From assembly GCA_022601445.1 (NCBI GenBank), contig JAJACP010000002.1, positions 64,174 to 122,607 of the forward strand: a stretch of 58,434 nt of DNA, written 5' to 3'. Below, piece after piece: positions 27,124-35,898 of the stretch. Both the position numbers and the translations under genes were made by a program. The notes under the pieces are model-generated. The model did no database searches, had not been told where the DNA came from, and worked only from the letters and a program-made list of their open reading frames with translations. Source of the DNA: Chlamydiales bacterium (GTDB lineage Bacteria > Chlamydiota > Chlamydiia > Chlamydiales > JAAKFR01). Position 1 is the first letter of the stretch. Each line of letters opens with the position of its first letter.

Positions 27124-30100
27124 CTACGAATGCCTATCCTTGATTTCTCTCCATTTTTGCACAATCTTGGCCACCAAGGGAGCGGCATCCTTACCCCACT
27201 CTCCCTGCTTTAAATAGACAATCACAACCAGTTCGGGCTTGGAAAAGTCATCGCTCTCATATGAAATCGCCCCAAACCAAACATCTTTGGAGGCCAACTT
27301 TCCCGACTTCCCATCCAAACTAAACCGTTCCACAATGTCAGCTGTGCTCGTCTTTCCTACAATCTGCTTAACTAAGTCGTTGGAAAACTGATTTTTAAGG
27401 GAACGCGCTGTTCCTCTACCTCCCATTACCACCTGGCGCAGCCCTTCTAAAAGCAAACTCTGCACTTGGCCGGGCATAAAGACTGTCCAGCGCACCTGCT
27501 TCTCAGCTTGCACGATTTGCGGCTTTAAAACCTCTCCCCCATTTGCTAAAGCCGATAGCATCACCGCTGTTTGCAACGGCGTTCCAATCATCGTATGCTG
27601 CCCAATCGACATCGCATAAAGACCTGTTCGGTTGTAGGCCACATCTTTGGGAATGCTGCCGATATACTCTCCGGGAAGGTCAATGCCTGTCTTACAGCCA
27701 AATCCAAATTGAGCCGCGGCCGCACAAAGATCCTCAGGATCTTCCAAAATGTCGCCAGCCAGTAGAGCAAAATAGGGGTTGCTCGAGGTTTCTAGCGCCT
27801 TAACTACGTCCACTCGCCCCACTCCAGCATGCTCTGAGCGGGGCAGCCTGCCTCCTCGATAGTAAATGGGAATGGTGCGCCCATCAAGCGTATAACCGAC
27901 ATTCCATCCTCCTCCCTTTCCCCAGGTACGATGCTTATCATCTATAATAGTTAAGGGGTTAAGATCGGCAACATTTTGCTCATACCGTTGACGCAACGCC
28001 TCATAAGCCGGAATGAGTTTAAAAATAGACCCAATCATTGTCGCCTGACGAAAGGCGTGAGAACGAGCAAACCCATAGCCATAAGTGGGATAAAAGGCAG
28101 AAGCTAGGTTTTTCTCACAAGAGCCGTGCAAACCAGAGTAATTCCCTACAAGAGGACGATCTAATTCTGTAAAGCGACGCAAACCTTTCAAGTAAGGGAA
28201 AAGCAGGGAGGTTTGTGCAAGCGGCTGAATTAAATCTTTCAGGCGATGATAATGATAGACCCAGGGAAGAGCACAATGTGCTCCATCAGAGAGCTCTTTT
28301 GCCCAGCTAGACAGAGTATCCAAATAGGGCTCAAGGCCCACTCTGGTAGATGCTTTCTCTCCTGTAAGAAAAAGAGCCATAAACTCCCAACGATACTCCT
28401 CCCAAAAAAGAGCAAACCGTTCATTTTCTGCTTGATCCAGATAATCAATATAGGGACGGGCATACTTGCGGCCCGCCGCGCTCTCTTCTTCTCGCCGACT
28501 CGCTAGATACCCCTTAAACTCTTCTTCTCTCCACTGTTTAAAGTCATGCTCCCGATAGAGGGCACGCACAATCTCACAAACAGCCTCATCAACCGACACC
28601 ATTCTGCCTGCCGCCTCCCGATACTCCTTGAGTGTGATCTGCCCCATTAGCTCAGTCAAAACAGGAGTAAAGCGACCGGCGTCCACGACCAAGCGATAGA
28701 GATCGGTGAGTAAAAGTTTTTCATAGTTAAGCGGCAGAAACTTGAAATAAGGGGAGAGTTCAAGACAAATGCTTTCAATCTGAGGCTGAAGCTGAGAGAT
28801 TGTCTCTTCAAAAAAATCTCTTTCTTGGAGAGTCAACATCACGCCGGTCGGAACGTCTTGTGCGCTCTGATAGACAACATCAAATACCTTAGCTGGGGTG
28901 ATGGCAAATTGATCCGTCTCAAACAGAGCAACGAGCTGCTCCACTTTTCTCTGTATCCAAACAGCCTCCCCGATCGTCGCTTTTGTTTCCAGCATGTGTC
29001 TGACAAGAGAGGACTCGGGAAGCGTGCAACTCAAAAAAGTCTCCCAATCAAGCTCTAGTTGTTCTTCATAGAACGTCTCAGAATAAGGGTCATACCGTTC
29101 GCGTGTCAGGGGTTGCTTCAGATCCCAAACACTGGCTATATAGTGCTCGGACTCAAGCCATTGATTCACACGCGCTTTTTTATCAGCTACCTCTTGCTGC
29201 GCGCCGGAACGGATAAAATCATTGGGATCAAAGCGAGGAAACGAGGCCATCGCATAGACTTCCCCTGTATGGGGCTCCATGGCCACAATCGCTCCTCCTC
29301 GGATCCAGGGTTGATTTTCAGGAATCTTCTCCCGTTTTTTGACCGCTGCGGGGCGCATGCTGGGAGGATGTTGGTCATACTCGGCTAAAAGTTTTTCTGC
29401 ATACGCTTGAAGTTCAGCTGAAAGCGTGAGCTCAACTCTCTTTCCTGGCACAGGGGGCTTTGATCCAGGCAGTTCTTGTACAAAATTTCCACGTGTATCC
29501 GAAAGATAGATGTGCTTACCTCTTAACCCTCTAAGGCGAGTATCAAACGCAGCTTCCACCCCCATTTTTCCCACAAAATCATTGATCGTGTAGGCCGTTT
29601 TTTCTAACTGATGCAGTCTAAGCTCTACCTCTTCAACAGTTGCATATCCATCAGGCAGAGTGGGCTTTTCTCCCTCTTCTTGGGAAGCAAGGCACTCTCT
29701 AAGCTCTTGCAACTCATTTGTGATCGCTTGATACTGAGGTCGGCTGATGGGGCCTAGGTAGCCAATCACCTCCCCTCCAACCCGACCGAGAGGGTAGCAT
29801 CTTTTGGCAGCAATCTCAGCGTGAATCCCTGGCCAATCTTTTTCGAGCATTTTGAGTCGAAAGTACTCTTGTTCAGATATATTTTCTTTTAATAGACAAG
29901 GGACATTTCCCAAAATAGCCGCTTTTGCATGAATCTGATCTTCAACTCGCCCGGGCTCCAAATGCAGCTCTTCTCCCAGCTTCTTAGACAGAGCCGTAAT
30001 ATACTCTTTCCGAAACGATCGTTTGATTCGCTTTCCTTCCAAATCTTTTTCCCAGACGGTTCGGGGAAGCTCTCGAATGCCTCCGTAGCAAACTCCGGCA

Positions 30101-30342
30101 TTATACTGCGTTTTATTGATTGCCAAAGGAATCTGAAAACGGTCGCAGATCGTTGCTCTCTCGGCCCTTTCGGCCACCTCTCGCGTCTGGGGTCTACGTG
30201 CCTCATCGACCTTCTCGTCGTGCTGGACGATGGCCACATGCCATACCTTAAAAAGGATCAGGAGGATGACTACTAGAATGCCGTTTAGGATCCGATTTGC
30301 TTTCTCGGGGATGTTGTCTTTGTTTACGCGCCGCTTTCTCAC
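27124..30342 (-). CDS. pbp2: Penicillin-binding protein 2 (class B transpeptidase), chlamydial long form
   Basis: 1072 residues, far longer than the 600-700 usual for class B PBPs but the typical size of chlamydial CT682. An N-terminal anchor (IPEKANRILNGILVVILLIL) precedes the dimerisation domain. Transpeptidase motifs are present: SIFK (catalytic Ser near residue 771), SSN near residue 852 and KTS near residue 995. The extra length is an insertion of about 300 residues between the first catalytic-domain segment (GGAIVAMEPHTGEVYAMASF, near 345) and the SxxK motif. It cross-links septal peptidoglycan. Start GTG at 30342. Divergent from the tRNA-Gly/rpsB unit. Confidence 0.92.
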   Translation of the reverse strand: MRKRRVNKDNIPEKANRILNGILVVILLILFKVWHVAIVQHDEKVDEARRPQTREVAERAERATICDRFQIPLAINKTQYNAGVCYGGIRELPRTVWEKDLEGKRIKRSFRKEYITALSKKLGEELHLEPGRVEDQIHAKAAILGNVPCLLKENISEQEYFRLKMLEKDWPGIHAEIAAKRCYPLGRVGGEVIGYLGPISRPQYQAITNELQELRECLASQEEGEKPTLPDGYATVEEVELRLHQLEKTAYTINDFVGKMGVEAAFDTRLRGLRGKHIYLSDTRGNFVQELPGSKPPVPGKRVELTLSAELQAYAEKLLAEYDQHPPSMRPAAVKKREKIPENQPWIRGGAIVAMEPHTGEVYAMASFPRFDPNDFIRSGAQQEVADKKARVNQWLESEHYIASVWDLKQPLTRERYDPYSETFYEEQLELDWETFLSCTLPESSLVRHMLETKATIGEAVWIQRKVEQLVALFETDQFAITPAKVFDVVYQSAQDVPTGVMLTLQERDFFEETISQLQPQIESICLELSPYFKFLPLNYEKLLLTDLYRLVVDAGRFTPVLTELMGQITLKEYREAAGRMVSVDEAVCEIVRALYREHDFKQWREEEFKGYLASRREEESAAGRKYARPYIDYLDQAENERFALFWEEYRWEFMALFLTGEKASTRVGLEPYLDTLSSWAKELSDGAHCALPWVYHYHRLKDLIQPLAQTSLLFPYLKGLRRFTELDRPLVGNYSGLHGSCEKNLASAFYPTYGYGFARSHAFRQATMIGSIFKLIPAYEALRQRYEQNVADLNPLTIIDDKHRTWGKGGGWNVGYTLDGRTIPIYYRGGRLPRSEHAGVGRVDVVKALETSSNPYFALLAGDILEDPEDLCAAAAQFGFGCKTGIDLPGEYIGSIPKDVAYNRTGLYAMSIGQHTMIGTPLQTAVMLSALANGGEVLKPQIVQAEKQVRWTVFMPGQVQSLLLEGLRQVVMGGRGTARSLKNQFSNDLVKQIVGKTSTADIVERFSLDGKSGKLASKDVWFGAISYESDDFSKPELVVIVYLKQGEWGKDAAPLVAKIVQKWREIKDRHS

Positions 30343-30372
30343 ACACCCATACTAGGTGAAAAATACTTTGGT

Positions 30373-30401
30373 TTGAACAAAAAACACCTATAGGCTATAG
30401 T
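30373..30401 (+). promoter_or_regulatory. Sigma-66/70 promoter for tRNA-Gly and possibly rpsB operon
   Basis: TTGAAC at 30373-30378, 17-bp spacer, TATAGT at 30396-30401. The predicted start, about 30408, is just upstream of the tRNA-Gly 5' end at 30413. With no terminator seen before rpsB, the same transcript could continue into the ribosomal operon. Confidence 0.7.
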
Positions 30402-30412
30402 TCCCCTGTTTC

Positions 30413-30483
30413 GCGCCTGTAGCTCAATGGTAGAGCAGAAGCCTTCCAAGCTTCTGGTGTCAGTTCGATTCTGATCAGGCGCT
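30413..30483 (+). tRNA. tRNA-Gly (TCC)
   Basis: A cloverleaf folds cleanly: acceptor GCGCCTG with CAGGCGC, D-arm GCTCAATGGTAGAGC, anticodon stem GAAGC/GCTTC around the loop CTTCCAA (anticodon TCC), and a T-arm with TTCGATT. CCA is not encoded. It lies between pbp2 and rpsB, the position held by ompA (CT681) in Chlamydiaceae. Confidence 0.95.
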
Positions 30484-30570
30484 TACACTCAAACAGTATT
30501 TTTAACCAAGACCGAAATCCTAACTCTGTTGGGATGCCGCGTCAAAAAGAAGGGACAAGGCTTGGTATCT

Positions 30571-31296
30571 ATGAAAAAAGATGTCAGTATTAAAGATTTA
30601 TTAGAAGCTGGGGCGCATTTTGGCCACCAGAAAAGGCGCTGGAACCCTAAGATGAGCCGCTTCATCTTAGAGGTGCGCAACGGGCTCTATATTATAGATT
30701 TGGCAAAGACGCTACAACTCCTAAGAAAAGGAATTGAGCTGATCACACAAACTGTCTCCGACAAGAAGTCCATTCTCTTTGTGGGAACAAAAAAACAAGC
30801 CAAATCAGTGATCCGTGAGTGCGCTGAGGCGTGCGGCGAATTTTATGTCTGCGAGCGTTGGCTCGGTGGAATGCTCACAAACATGAGTACCATCCGCAAC
30901 TCTATTAAAACACTTGAGAAAGTAGAACATAACCTGGCGACCGGTGGTGAGGGATTCACTAAAAAAGAAATGGTCTTGCTCACTAAAAAGCAGGAAAAAC
31001 TCGAACGCAACCTCTCCGGTATCCGCTCGATGCGTAAAACTCCTGGTCTCTTGGTTGTTGTTGATCCCAGCCATGAACACATCGCTGTAGCAGAAGCACG
31101 TAAATTGGGCATCCCTATTTTGGGTCTTGTTGATACAAACTGCGATCCTGACTCGGTTGATCATGTCATTCCTTGTAATGATGACGCTTTAAAAAGCGTT
31201 AAACTCATTGTACAGGCTCTCACACAAGCCGCTATTGACCAAAAAAATGATTCTAATTTCTCCCTGCAAAAAGAGGGAGAGGAGGTAGCCTCATGA
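30571..31296 (+). CDS. rpsB: 30S ribosomal protein S2
   Basis: 241 residues from the ATG at 30571. The frame is open to an upstream ATG at 30529, but the family N-terminus (MKKDVSIKDLLEAGAHFGHQ) fixes this start. S2 signatures include RRWNPKMSRFI, the central WLGGMLTNMSTIRNS and the C-terminal GIPILGLVDTNCDPD. It binds the 30S head near S3 and S5. The ATGA overlap at the 3' end couples it to tsf, the usual bacterial arrangement. Equivalent to CT680. Confidence 0.97.
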   Translation: MKKDVSIKDLLEAGAHFGHQKRRWNPKMSRFILEVRNGLYIIDLAKTLQLLRKGIELITQTVSDKKSILFVGTKKQAKSVIRECAEACGEFYVCERWLGGMLTNMSTIRNSIKTLEKVEHNLATGGEGFTKKEMVLLTKKQEKLERNLSGIRSMRKTPGLLVVVDPSHEHIAVAEARKLGIPILGLVDTNCDPDSVDHVIPCNDDALKSVKLIVQALTQAAIDQKNDSNFSLQKEGEEVAS

Positions 31297-32141
31297 CACA
31301 AATTACTCCCCAAATGTTGAAACAACTCCGCGACCGAACTGGAATCGGCATGGGCAAGTGTAAGGAAGCTTTGCAAGAGTCTGGCGGTGATGTCGAGCTT
31401 GCGATTGCCAATCTACGTAAAGCAGGCATGGCCTCTGCTGTCAAAAAAGAGGGGCGCGAAACCAACGAAGGTGTCATTCGCAGCGCAGATAATGGGAAAA
31501 CAGTTGCTCTTGTGGAAGTCAATGCCGAAACCGACTTTGTAGTGAACAACGAACGTTTTCAAGAGTTTGCTGCCAATTTAGCACAAGAGGTGTGTCAGAC
31601 TCAGCCGGCTAATGTAGAAGATTTTCTAGCCCAAAGCTATTCAAAAGACGGCAGCGTTACCATTGATCAATACCGCGCCACTATTGTTCAGAGCCTTGGA
31701 GAGAACATTCAGATTCGTCGGATTGAGCTCTTTCCCAAAAAAGCGGAGAGCTCTCTTGCGGTTTACACCCACGCCGGCGGTAAACTCGTCACGCTTGTAG
31801 AGGTGAGCGGATCAAACGAGGAAGAGGCGCTAGCTAAAGATATTGCTATGCATGTCGCTGCAGAAGCGCCTGAATATCTCTCTGCAAAAGAGATCCCCGA
31901 GCGTGTGATTGAACATGAAAAAGAAATTGCAAAAGCTCAGGTCAAAAACAAGCCCGAAAATATCATCGAGAAAATTCTCGAAGGGAAACTACGGGCCTAT
32001 TTTGATCAAGTTTGTCTGCTTAACCAGCACTTTGTGAAAAACCCTGATCTCACCATCCAAGCACTTGTCGAGCAGCGAGGCAAAGAGTGCGGCAAGTCAC
32101 TTGTCGTCTCGCAGTTTCTACGTTGGAGAGTGGGCGAATAA
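31293..32141 (+). CDS. tsf: Elongation factor Ts
   Basis: 282 residues. The N-terminal UBA-like module contains LRDRTGIGMGKCKEALQESG and the core EF-Tu-contact motif NAETDFVVNNERF is intact, followed by the dimerisation region with AMHVAAEAPEYLS. It exchanges GDP on EF-Tu. It starts 4 bp inside rpsB and is followed by pyrH after one base. Confidence 0.97.
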   Translation: MTQITPQMLKQLRDRTGIGMGKCKEALQESGGDVELAIANLRKAGMASAVKKEGRETNEGVIRSADNGKTVALVEVNAETDFVVNNERFQEFAANLAQEVCQTQPANVEDFLAQSYSKDGSVTIDQYRATIVQSLGENIQIRRIELFPKKAESSLAVYTHAGGKLVTLVEVSGSNEEEALAKDIAMHVAAEAPEYLSAKEIPERVIEHEKEIAKAQVKNKPENIIEKILEGKLRAYFDQVCLLNQHFVKNPDLTIQALVEQRGKECGKSLVVSQFLRWRVGE

Positions 32142-32142
32142 C

Positions 32143-32859
32143 ATGGGCGCCTACCGCAGGATTCTGCTCAAACTCTCGGGTGAAGCTCTTATGGGAGACC
32201 AGCCATTTGGTATTTCTCATGAAGCTTCTTCTCATGTCGCAAGCAGAATCTGCGCCTTGCAAAAAGAGGGGTATCAAGTTGGTGTTGTTGTCGGTGGAGG
32301 CAACCTTTATCGCGGCATTCAACGAGGTCCTGAGCTCGGCATTGAACGTACCCCCGCGGACCAAATGGGCATGCTCTCCACACTAATCAATGGAGTCGCT
32401 CTAAAGAGTGCGCTCACTGATGCTGGATGCACCGTTCGGATGATTTCGGCTCTCGACTGTCCTAAAATTGCCGAATCCTACCAATGGGATCGGGTAATGG
32501 AGTACCTCAATGAGGGCATCATTGTCCTTTTTGTAGGAGGTACAGGGCATCCTTATTTTACCACCGACACAAATGCAGCGCTTCGCGCATGTGAAATGAA
32601 AGCCGATATTCTTCTTAAAGCGACGACCCGTGTCGATGGTGTTTTTGATAAAGATCCCAGGCAGCATCCTGATGCCACCCCCTATTCAACCATTACTTTT
32701 CATGAAGTTTTAGAAAAACAGCTCGGAATTATGGATCTTTCTGCTGTCACGATGTGCATGCAGGCAAAAATTCCGATCCGTGTCTTCAATTTTTACAAAG
32801 CCTCTTTAACAGATGCACTGACTGACCAGCCAATTGGAACACTCATACAAGAGAAATAA
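32143..32859 (+). CDS. pyrH: Uridylate kinase
   Basis: 238 residues from the ATG at 32143, directly after the tsf TAA; an in-frame start further upstream would lie inside tsf. Amino-acid-kinase motifs are visible: RRILLKLSGEALMG at the N-terminus, VGVVVGGGNLYRG, ADQMGMLSTLINGVAL and VDGVFDKDPRQHPDA. It converts UMP to UDP for RNA and sugar-nucleotide synthesis. Third gene of the rpsB-tsf-pyrH-frr operon (CT678). Confidence 0.97.
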   Translation: MGAYRRILLKLSGEALMGDQPFGISHEASSHVASRICALQKEGYQVGVVVGGGNLYRGIQRGPELGIERTPADQMGMLSTLINGVALKSALTDAGCTVRMISALDCPKIAESYQWDRVMEYLNEGIIVLFVGGTGHPYFTTDTNAALRACEMKADILLKATTRVDGVFDKDPRQHPDATPYSTITFHEVLEKQLGIMDLSAVTMCMQAKIPIRVFNFYKASLTDALTDQPIGTLIQEK

Positions 32860-32864
32860 CGCGA

Positions 32865-33416
32865 ATGGATACAATGAAAGAGACAGAGAAAAAGATGCAA
32901 GGAGCCCTCGATCATCTCAAAAATGATCTAAAGGGGTTACGAACAGGACGGGCCAACCCTTCTGTTTTAGAAACGGTTTTTGTCGAAGTATATGGAGCGC
33001 AAATGCGTATTCAGGATGTGGCGACAATTTCTGTTCCAGAGTCAAGGCAGCTCTTAATTTCCCCTTTCGACGCTCAGAATGTGCACGCCATTGCCAAAGG
33101 GGTTGAGGCAGCCAACCTCAACCTTCAACCGATCGTGGATGGCAATGTCGTACGCATTAAAATCCCAGAGATGGATCAATCTGTTAGACAGGATATGGTC
33201 AAGCAGGCTAAGCGTAAGTGCGAAGAGGCCAAGATCAGCATCCGCAACGCACGTCGTGATGGTAATGAGCAGGTTAAGAAGCAAAAAGCAGATGGAGACA
33301 TTCCTGAAGATGTGATGAAAAAGCTGGAGAAAAAGATCCAGGAATTGACCGATACCTACTGCAAAAGCGCAGATAACTTGACAGAAGAGAAAGAAAAAGA
33401 GATTCTAACGCTTTAG
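32865..33416 (+). CDS. frr: Ribosome recycling factor
   Basis: 183 residues with the RRF hallmarks LKGLRTGRANPSVLETVFVE, an SVPESRQLLISPFD segment and IRNARRDGNEQVKK near residue 128, then the coiled C-terminal helix. With EF-G it splits post-termination ribosomes. Five bases separate it from pyrH. It closes the operon; tRNA-Glu follows behind its own promoter. Confidence 0.97.
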   Translation: MDTMKETEKKMQGALDHLKNDLKGLRTGRANPSVLETVFVEVYGAQMRIQDVATISVPESRQLLISPFDAQNVHAIAKGVEAANLNLQPIVDGNVVRIKIPEMDQSVRQDMVKQAKRKCEEAKISIRNARRDGNEQVKKQKADGDIPEDVMKKLEKKIQELTDTYCKSADNLTEEKEKEILTL

Positions 33417-33430
33417 GATGCGAGTTCCTG

Positions 33431-33459
33431 TTGCGCATTATGGAGTGGTCCTGTAGAAT
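33431..33459 (+). promoter_or_regulatory. Sigma-70-type promoter for tRNA-Glu/tRNA-Lys
   Basis: TTGCGC at 33431-33436, 17-bp spacer, TAGAAT at 33454-33459. Predicted start about 33466, giving a 25-nt leader before tRNA-Glu. Confidence 0.6.
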
Positions 33460-33491
33460 GGCCACACCTTTTAGGGATTGTGTCCCTTTTA

Positions 33492-33566
33492 GGCCCCATC
33501 GTCTAGTCTGGCCTAGGACACCGGATTTTCATTCCGACAACAGGGGTTCGAATCCCCTTGGGGTCA
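33492..33566 (+). tRNA. tRNA-Glu (TTC)
   Basis: Acceptor GGCCCCA pairs with TGGGGTC. The D-arm begins GTCTAG as in other bacterial tRNA-Glu, the anticodon arm ACCGGATTTTCATTCCGAC presents TTC, and the T-arm is CAGGGGTTCGAATCCCCT. No encoded CCA. Two bases separate it from tRNA-Lys, so both come from one precursor. Confidence 0.95.
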
Positions 33567-33568
33567 TA

Positions 33569-33642
33569 GGGTCTTTAGCTCAGTTGGTTAGAGCACCTCA
33601 CTTTTAATGAGGGGGTCGATGGTTCGAGTCCATCAAGACCCA
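33569..33642 (+). tRNA. tRNA-Lys (TTT)
   Basis: Acceptor GGGTCTT with AAGACCC, D-arm GCTCAGTTGGTTAGAGC, anticodon stem CCTCA/TGAGG with loop CTTTTAA (anticodon TTT), and T-arm GATGGTTCGAGTCCATC. No encoded CCA. A strong terminator begins 6 bp downstream. Confidence 0.95.
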
Positions 33643-33647
33643 TTTTT

Positions 33648-33679
33648 AGAGAGTGGCATTCCTTGCCACTCTCTTTTTT
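33648..33679 (+). terminator. Intrinsic terminator of the tRNA-Glu/Lys unit
   Basis: AGAGAGTGGCA at 33648-33658 pairs perfectly with TGCCACTCTCT at 33664-33674 around TTCCT, followed by a run of five further T residues. It lies 6 bp after tRNA-Lys and 6 bp before the ATG of the next gene. Confidence 0.9.
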
Positions 33680-33684
33680 GCCTT

Positions 33685-34296
33685 ATGATTGAGAAGTACT
33701 TACGCGCTCCTTACCAAGCGTTTTTTGTGGATCCTCTTGCTCGCAGGCTCTGCTGGCTTTCACCCTCAGTTCTCACCTTATTAGGGTGCGGTCTTGGCCT
33801 CATAGCTGCTACTCTCATCGCGCTTAAAAGCATCTGGTTCGCACTCACTTTTTTACTTCTTTCAGGTCTTTTTGACACACTGGACGGGACAGTTGCTCGG
33901 TTGAAAAAGCAAACTTCTGCTTTAGGAACTGTCTACGACATCATTGCGGACCGAATTGTAGAAGGAGCCTTTGTCATTGGCCTCTATCTTTATACTCCAG
34001 AGAGTCGCGGACTTCTCTGCCTCCTGATGCTGATGAGCATTTTAATCTGCATTACGTCTTTTTTAGTTGTGGGGATTTTCAGTCCTAATACTTCAGAGAA
34101 AGGGTTTTTTTATAGTCCCGGATTTATTGAACGAGGTGAGGCGTTTCTTTTTTTCATTGTAATGGCGATTTTTCCCTCTCTTTTCCCTTTTTTCAGTCTC
34201 CTCTTTTTTTCTCTGGTCTTTCTTACCGCTCTTATCCGCCTCGTTCAGTTTAGAAGGATAATAGATTCAGTTGAGAATATTGAAGGTCATGAGTAA
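33685..34296 (+). CDS. CDP-alcohol phosphatidyltransferase family protein
   Basis: 203 residues from the ATG at 33685; an in-frame upstream ATG lies inside tRNA-Lys and is discounted. The family motif D-x2-D-G-x2-A-R-x8-G-x3-D-x3-D is complete (FDTLDGTVARL... then GTVYDIIADR), embedded in about six membrane segments. It joins CDP-diacylglycerol to an alcohol such as glycerol-phosphate or inositol-phosphate; the exact phospholipid product cannot be decided. It is not part of the frr-mcsA neighbourhood in C. trachomatis. Its start lies within 6 bp of the tRNA terminator, so its promoter would have to overlap it. Confidence 0.85.
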   Translation: MIEKYLRAPYQAFFVDPLARRLCWLSPSVLTLLGCGLGLIAATLIALKSIWFALTFLLLSGLFDTLDGTVARLKKQTSALGTVYDIIADRIVEGAFVIGLYLYTPESRGLLCLLMLMSILICITSFLVVGIFSPNTSEKGFFYSPGFIERGEAFLFFIVMAIFPSLFPFFSLLFFSLVFLTALIRLVQFRRIIDSVENIEGHE

Positions 34297-34325
34297 GCTC
34301 TGGATTTTAATTGCGCCTAAAAAAT

Positions 34326-34847
34326 ATGCCTGATCGCCCACTAGACTGCACCGAATGCAAAAAGCCCACTACTGTCTGCTACACAGAAGTGGTGGGAAGC
34401 AAAGTCACGCGTACCATCATGTGTGTAGATTGCCCCCATCTTGAAAGAAAGCTCTACGGTACCGCCCGTAAAGAGGGATCTGAAAAAGAGTCGAAAACCA
34501 CAAGCCTTGCCTGCGGAAATTGTGGCACCTCACTTGAGTCTATCCGTATGGGCCATCCCCTCGGTTGTGTGGAGTGCTATGAAGTTTTTGCGGATGTCCT
34601 CATCGAGGAACTGCTCAAAGAAAAAAGAATCTCTCGCCATCTCACCTCAAATAAGCGGACACAACCACTCCATATTGGACGCGCTCCGGGCGAGGTCACT
34701 GAGGTCAGTCCTACTCTGCGCCTGATCGCGCTCAATGAAGCGCTTGATGAAACGTTGATTCGAGAAGACTATGAACAAGCTGCGCTGCTAAGAGATCAGA
34801 TCCGCGCGATAAAGGAGAAGGCCAAGGATGAAGAAGGGAAAAAGTGA
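34326..34847 (+). CDS. mcsA: McsA-like zinc-finger protein with UVR motif
   Basis: 173 residues from the ATG at 34326 (an in-frame TTG at 34311 is less likely). Two pairs of zinc-binding cysteines are visible, CTEC with CVDC and CGNC with CVEC, then a C-terminal UvrB/UvrC motif (LRLIALNEALDETLIREDYEQA is the start of it). McsA activates the McsB arginine kinase in protein quality control with Clp proteases. It overlaps mcsB by 20 bp, the CT676-CT675 order. Confidence 0.88.
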   Translation: MPDRPLDCTECKKPTTVCYTEVVGSKVTRTIMCVDCPHLERKLYGTARKEGSEKESKTTSLACGNCGTSLESIRMGHPLGCVECYEVFADVLIEELLKEKRISRHLTSNKRTQPLHIGRAPGEVTEVSPTLRLIALNEALDETLIREDYEQAALLRDQIRAIKEKAKDEEGKK

Positions 34848-35898
34848 GAGCCACCCCATTTTTAAGATGGAAAATCCCTGGGAGACCCACTCACACAATG
34901 TCTGGCTGGCCTCCACTCTCTCTGTTTCCAGAAACTTAAGCAAATTTAAGTTCCCAGCAAAGCTAGACAAAACGCGTGAAGAGCAAATTCTCTCCCTGAT
35001 TTGGGAAGGGGCAAAAGAGGCTCCTCAACTGATCCACCCCACTCTCCACCGCTCAGAAGAGATCGGCCCGTTGCAAAAAGAATTTCTACTGGAGCATTTT
35101 TTAATCCTCGATGCCTTTCACCAAGGACATGTCGGAGGGGGCTTTATCGTGGATGAGGAGGCGAATTTTCTCGGTGTTGTCAATCAACAAGACCACCTCC
35201 AAATGCACTTCATTGACACGCAGCAGGAAATTGAAAAATCATGGAACCACTTGGTTAAGCTAGAGGGACACCTAGGTAAAAGTCTCGATTTTGCCTTCAC
35301 GCCTCGCTTTGGTTTTTTAACTGCAGATCCCGCTCATTCGGGGACAGGTCTTGTCGTTTCTCTTTTCCTACACATCCCGGCGGTCATTCACACTGGAGAG
35401 CTCTCTGAACTACTCGAAAAAGAGAAAGAGGAAGAGGTCGAAGCAGTTGGATTACAAGGAAAAACCACGGACATGATCGGAGACATTTTAGTAGCTCGCA
35501 ACACGTGTACGATTGGGTTGACCGAAGAGTATATTTTGACCACCATGCGCATGTGGGCTACAAGAGCCGTTGTCGCGGAAATCAGCATCCGCAAAAAGTT
35601 GATGGAAAGTAATGACGAGCAGATCAAAAACAAAGTCACGCGCGCACTTGGGCTTTTAACTCACTCCTATCAGCTCGAGGTGATTGAGGCATTAAACGCA
35701 CTTAGCTTGGTGAAACTGGGTGTCGAAATCGGTTGGATCTTAGCCCCCCCAAAACTCAACCTAAACCAGGTTTTATTCAACTGCCGCCGGGCGCACCTGA
35801 TGAACCTCTCCGCTGCATCAGTGGAAGTTCCTGAGCTTCCCCGTAGACGAGCTGAGTACTTGCAAGAAATCAGCAGCCAGCTTAAACTTTCTGTTTGA
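34828..35898 (+). CDS. mcsB: McsB-like phosphagen-kinase-fold protein with altered active site
   Basis: 356 residues, family length and fold: NPWETHSHNVWLASTLSVS at the N-terminus, then NQQDHLQMHFIDTQ, LDFAFTPRFGFLTADP and a GTGLVVSLFLHIP segment. Key positions differ from Bacillus McsB as I recall it: the SSR-x-R-LARN arginines read STLSVSRN, NEEDHxR reads NQQDHLQ, the LT(A/S)CPTN cysteine is Asp (LTADPAH), and RGxYGEG reads VGLQGKT. The protein may therefore be a poor or inactive arginine kinase while keeping substrate or McsA binding. Coupled to mcsA. Equivalent to CT675. Confidence 0.88.
   Translation: MKKGKSESHPIFKMENPWETHSHNVWLASTLSVSRNLSKFKFPAKLDKTREEQILSLIWEGAKEAPQLIHPTLHRSEEIGPLQKEFLLEHFLILDAFHQGHVGGGFIVDEEANFLGVVNQQDHLQMHFIDTQQEIEKSWNHLVKLEGHLGKSLDFAFTPRFGFLTADPAHSGTGLVVSLFLHIPAVIHTGELSELLEKEKEEEVEAVGLQGKTTDMIGDILVARNTCTIGLTEEYILTTMRMWATRAVVAEISIRKKLMESNDEQIKNKVTRALGLLTHSYQLEVIEALNALSLVKLGVEIGWILAPPKLNLNQVLFNCRRAHLMNLSAASVEVPELPRRRAEYLQEISSQLKLSV

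Noticed and set aside
30529..30570. Fourteen-residue N-terminal extension of ribosomal protein S2
   Set aside because: The family N-terminus matches from the ATG at 30571; the extension is just open frame.
33607..33684. N-terminal extension of the phosphatidyltransferase
   Set aside because: It would be encoded by tRNA-Lys and its terminator.
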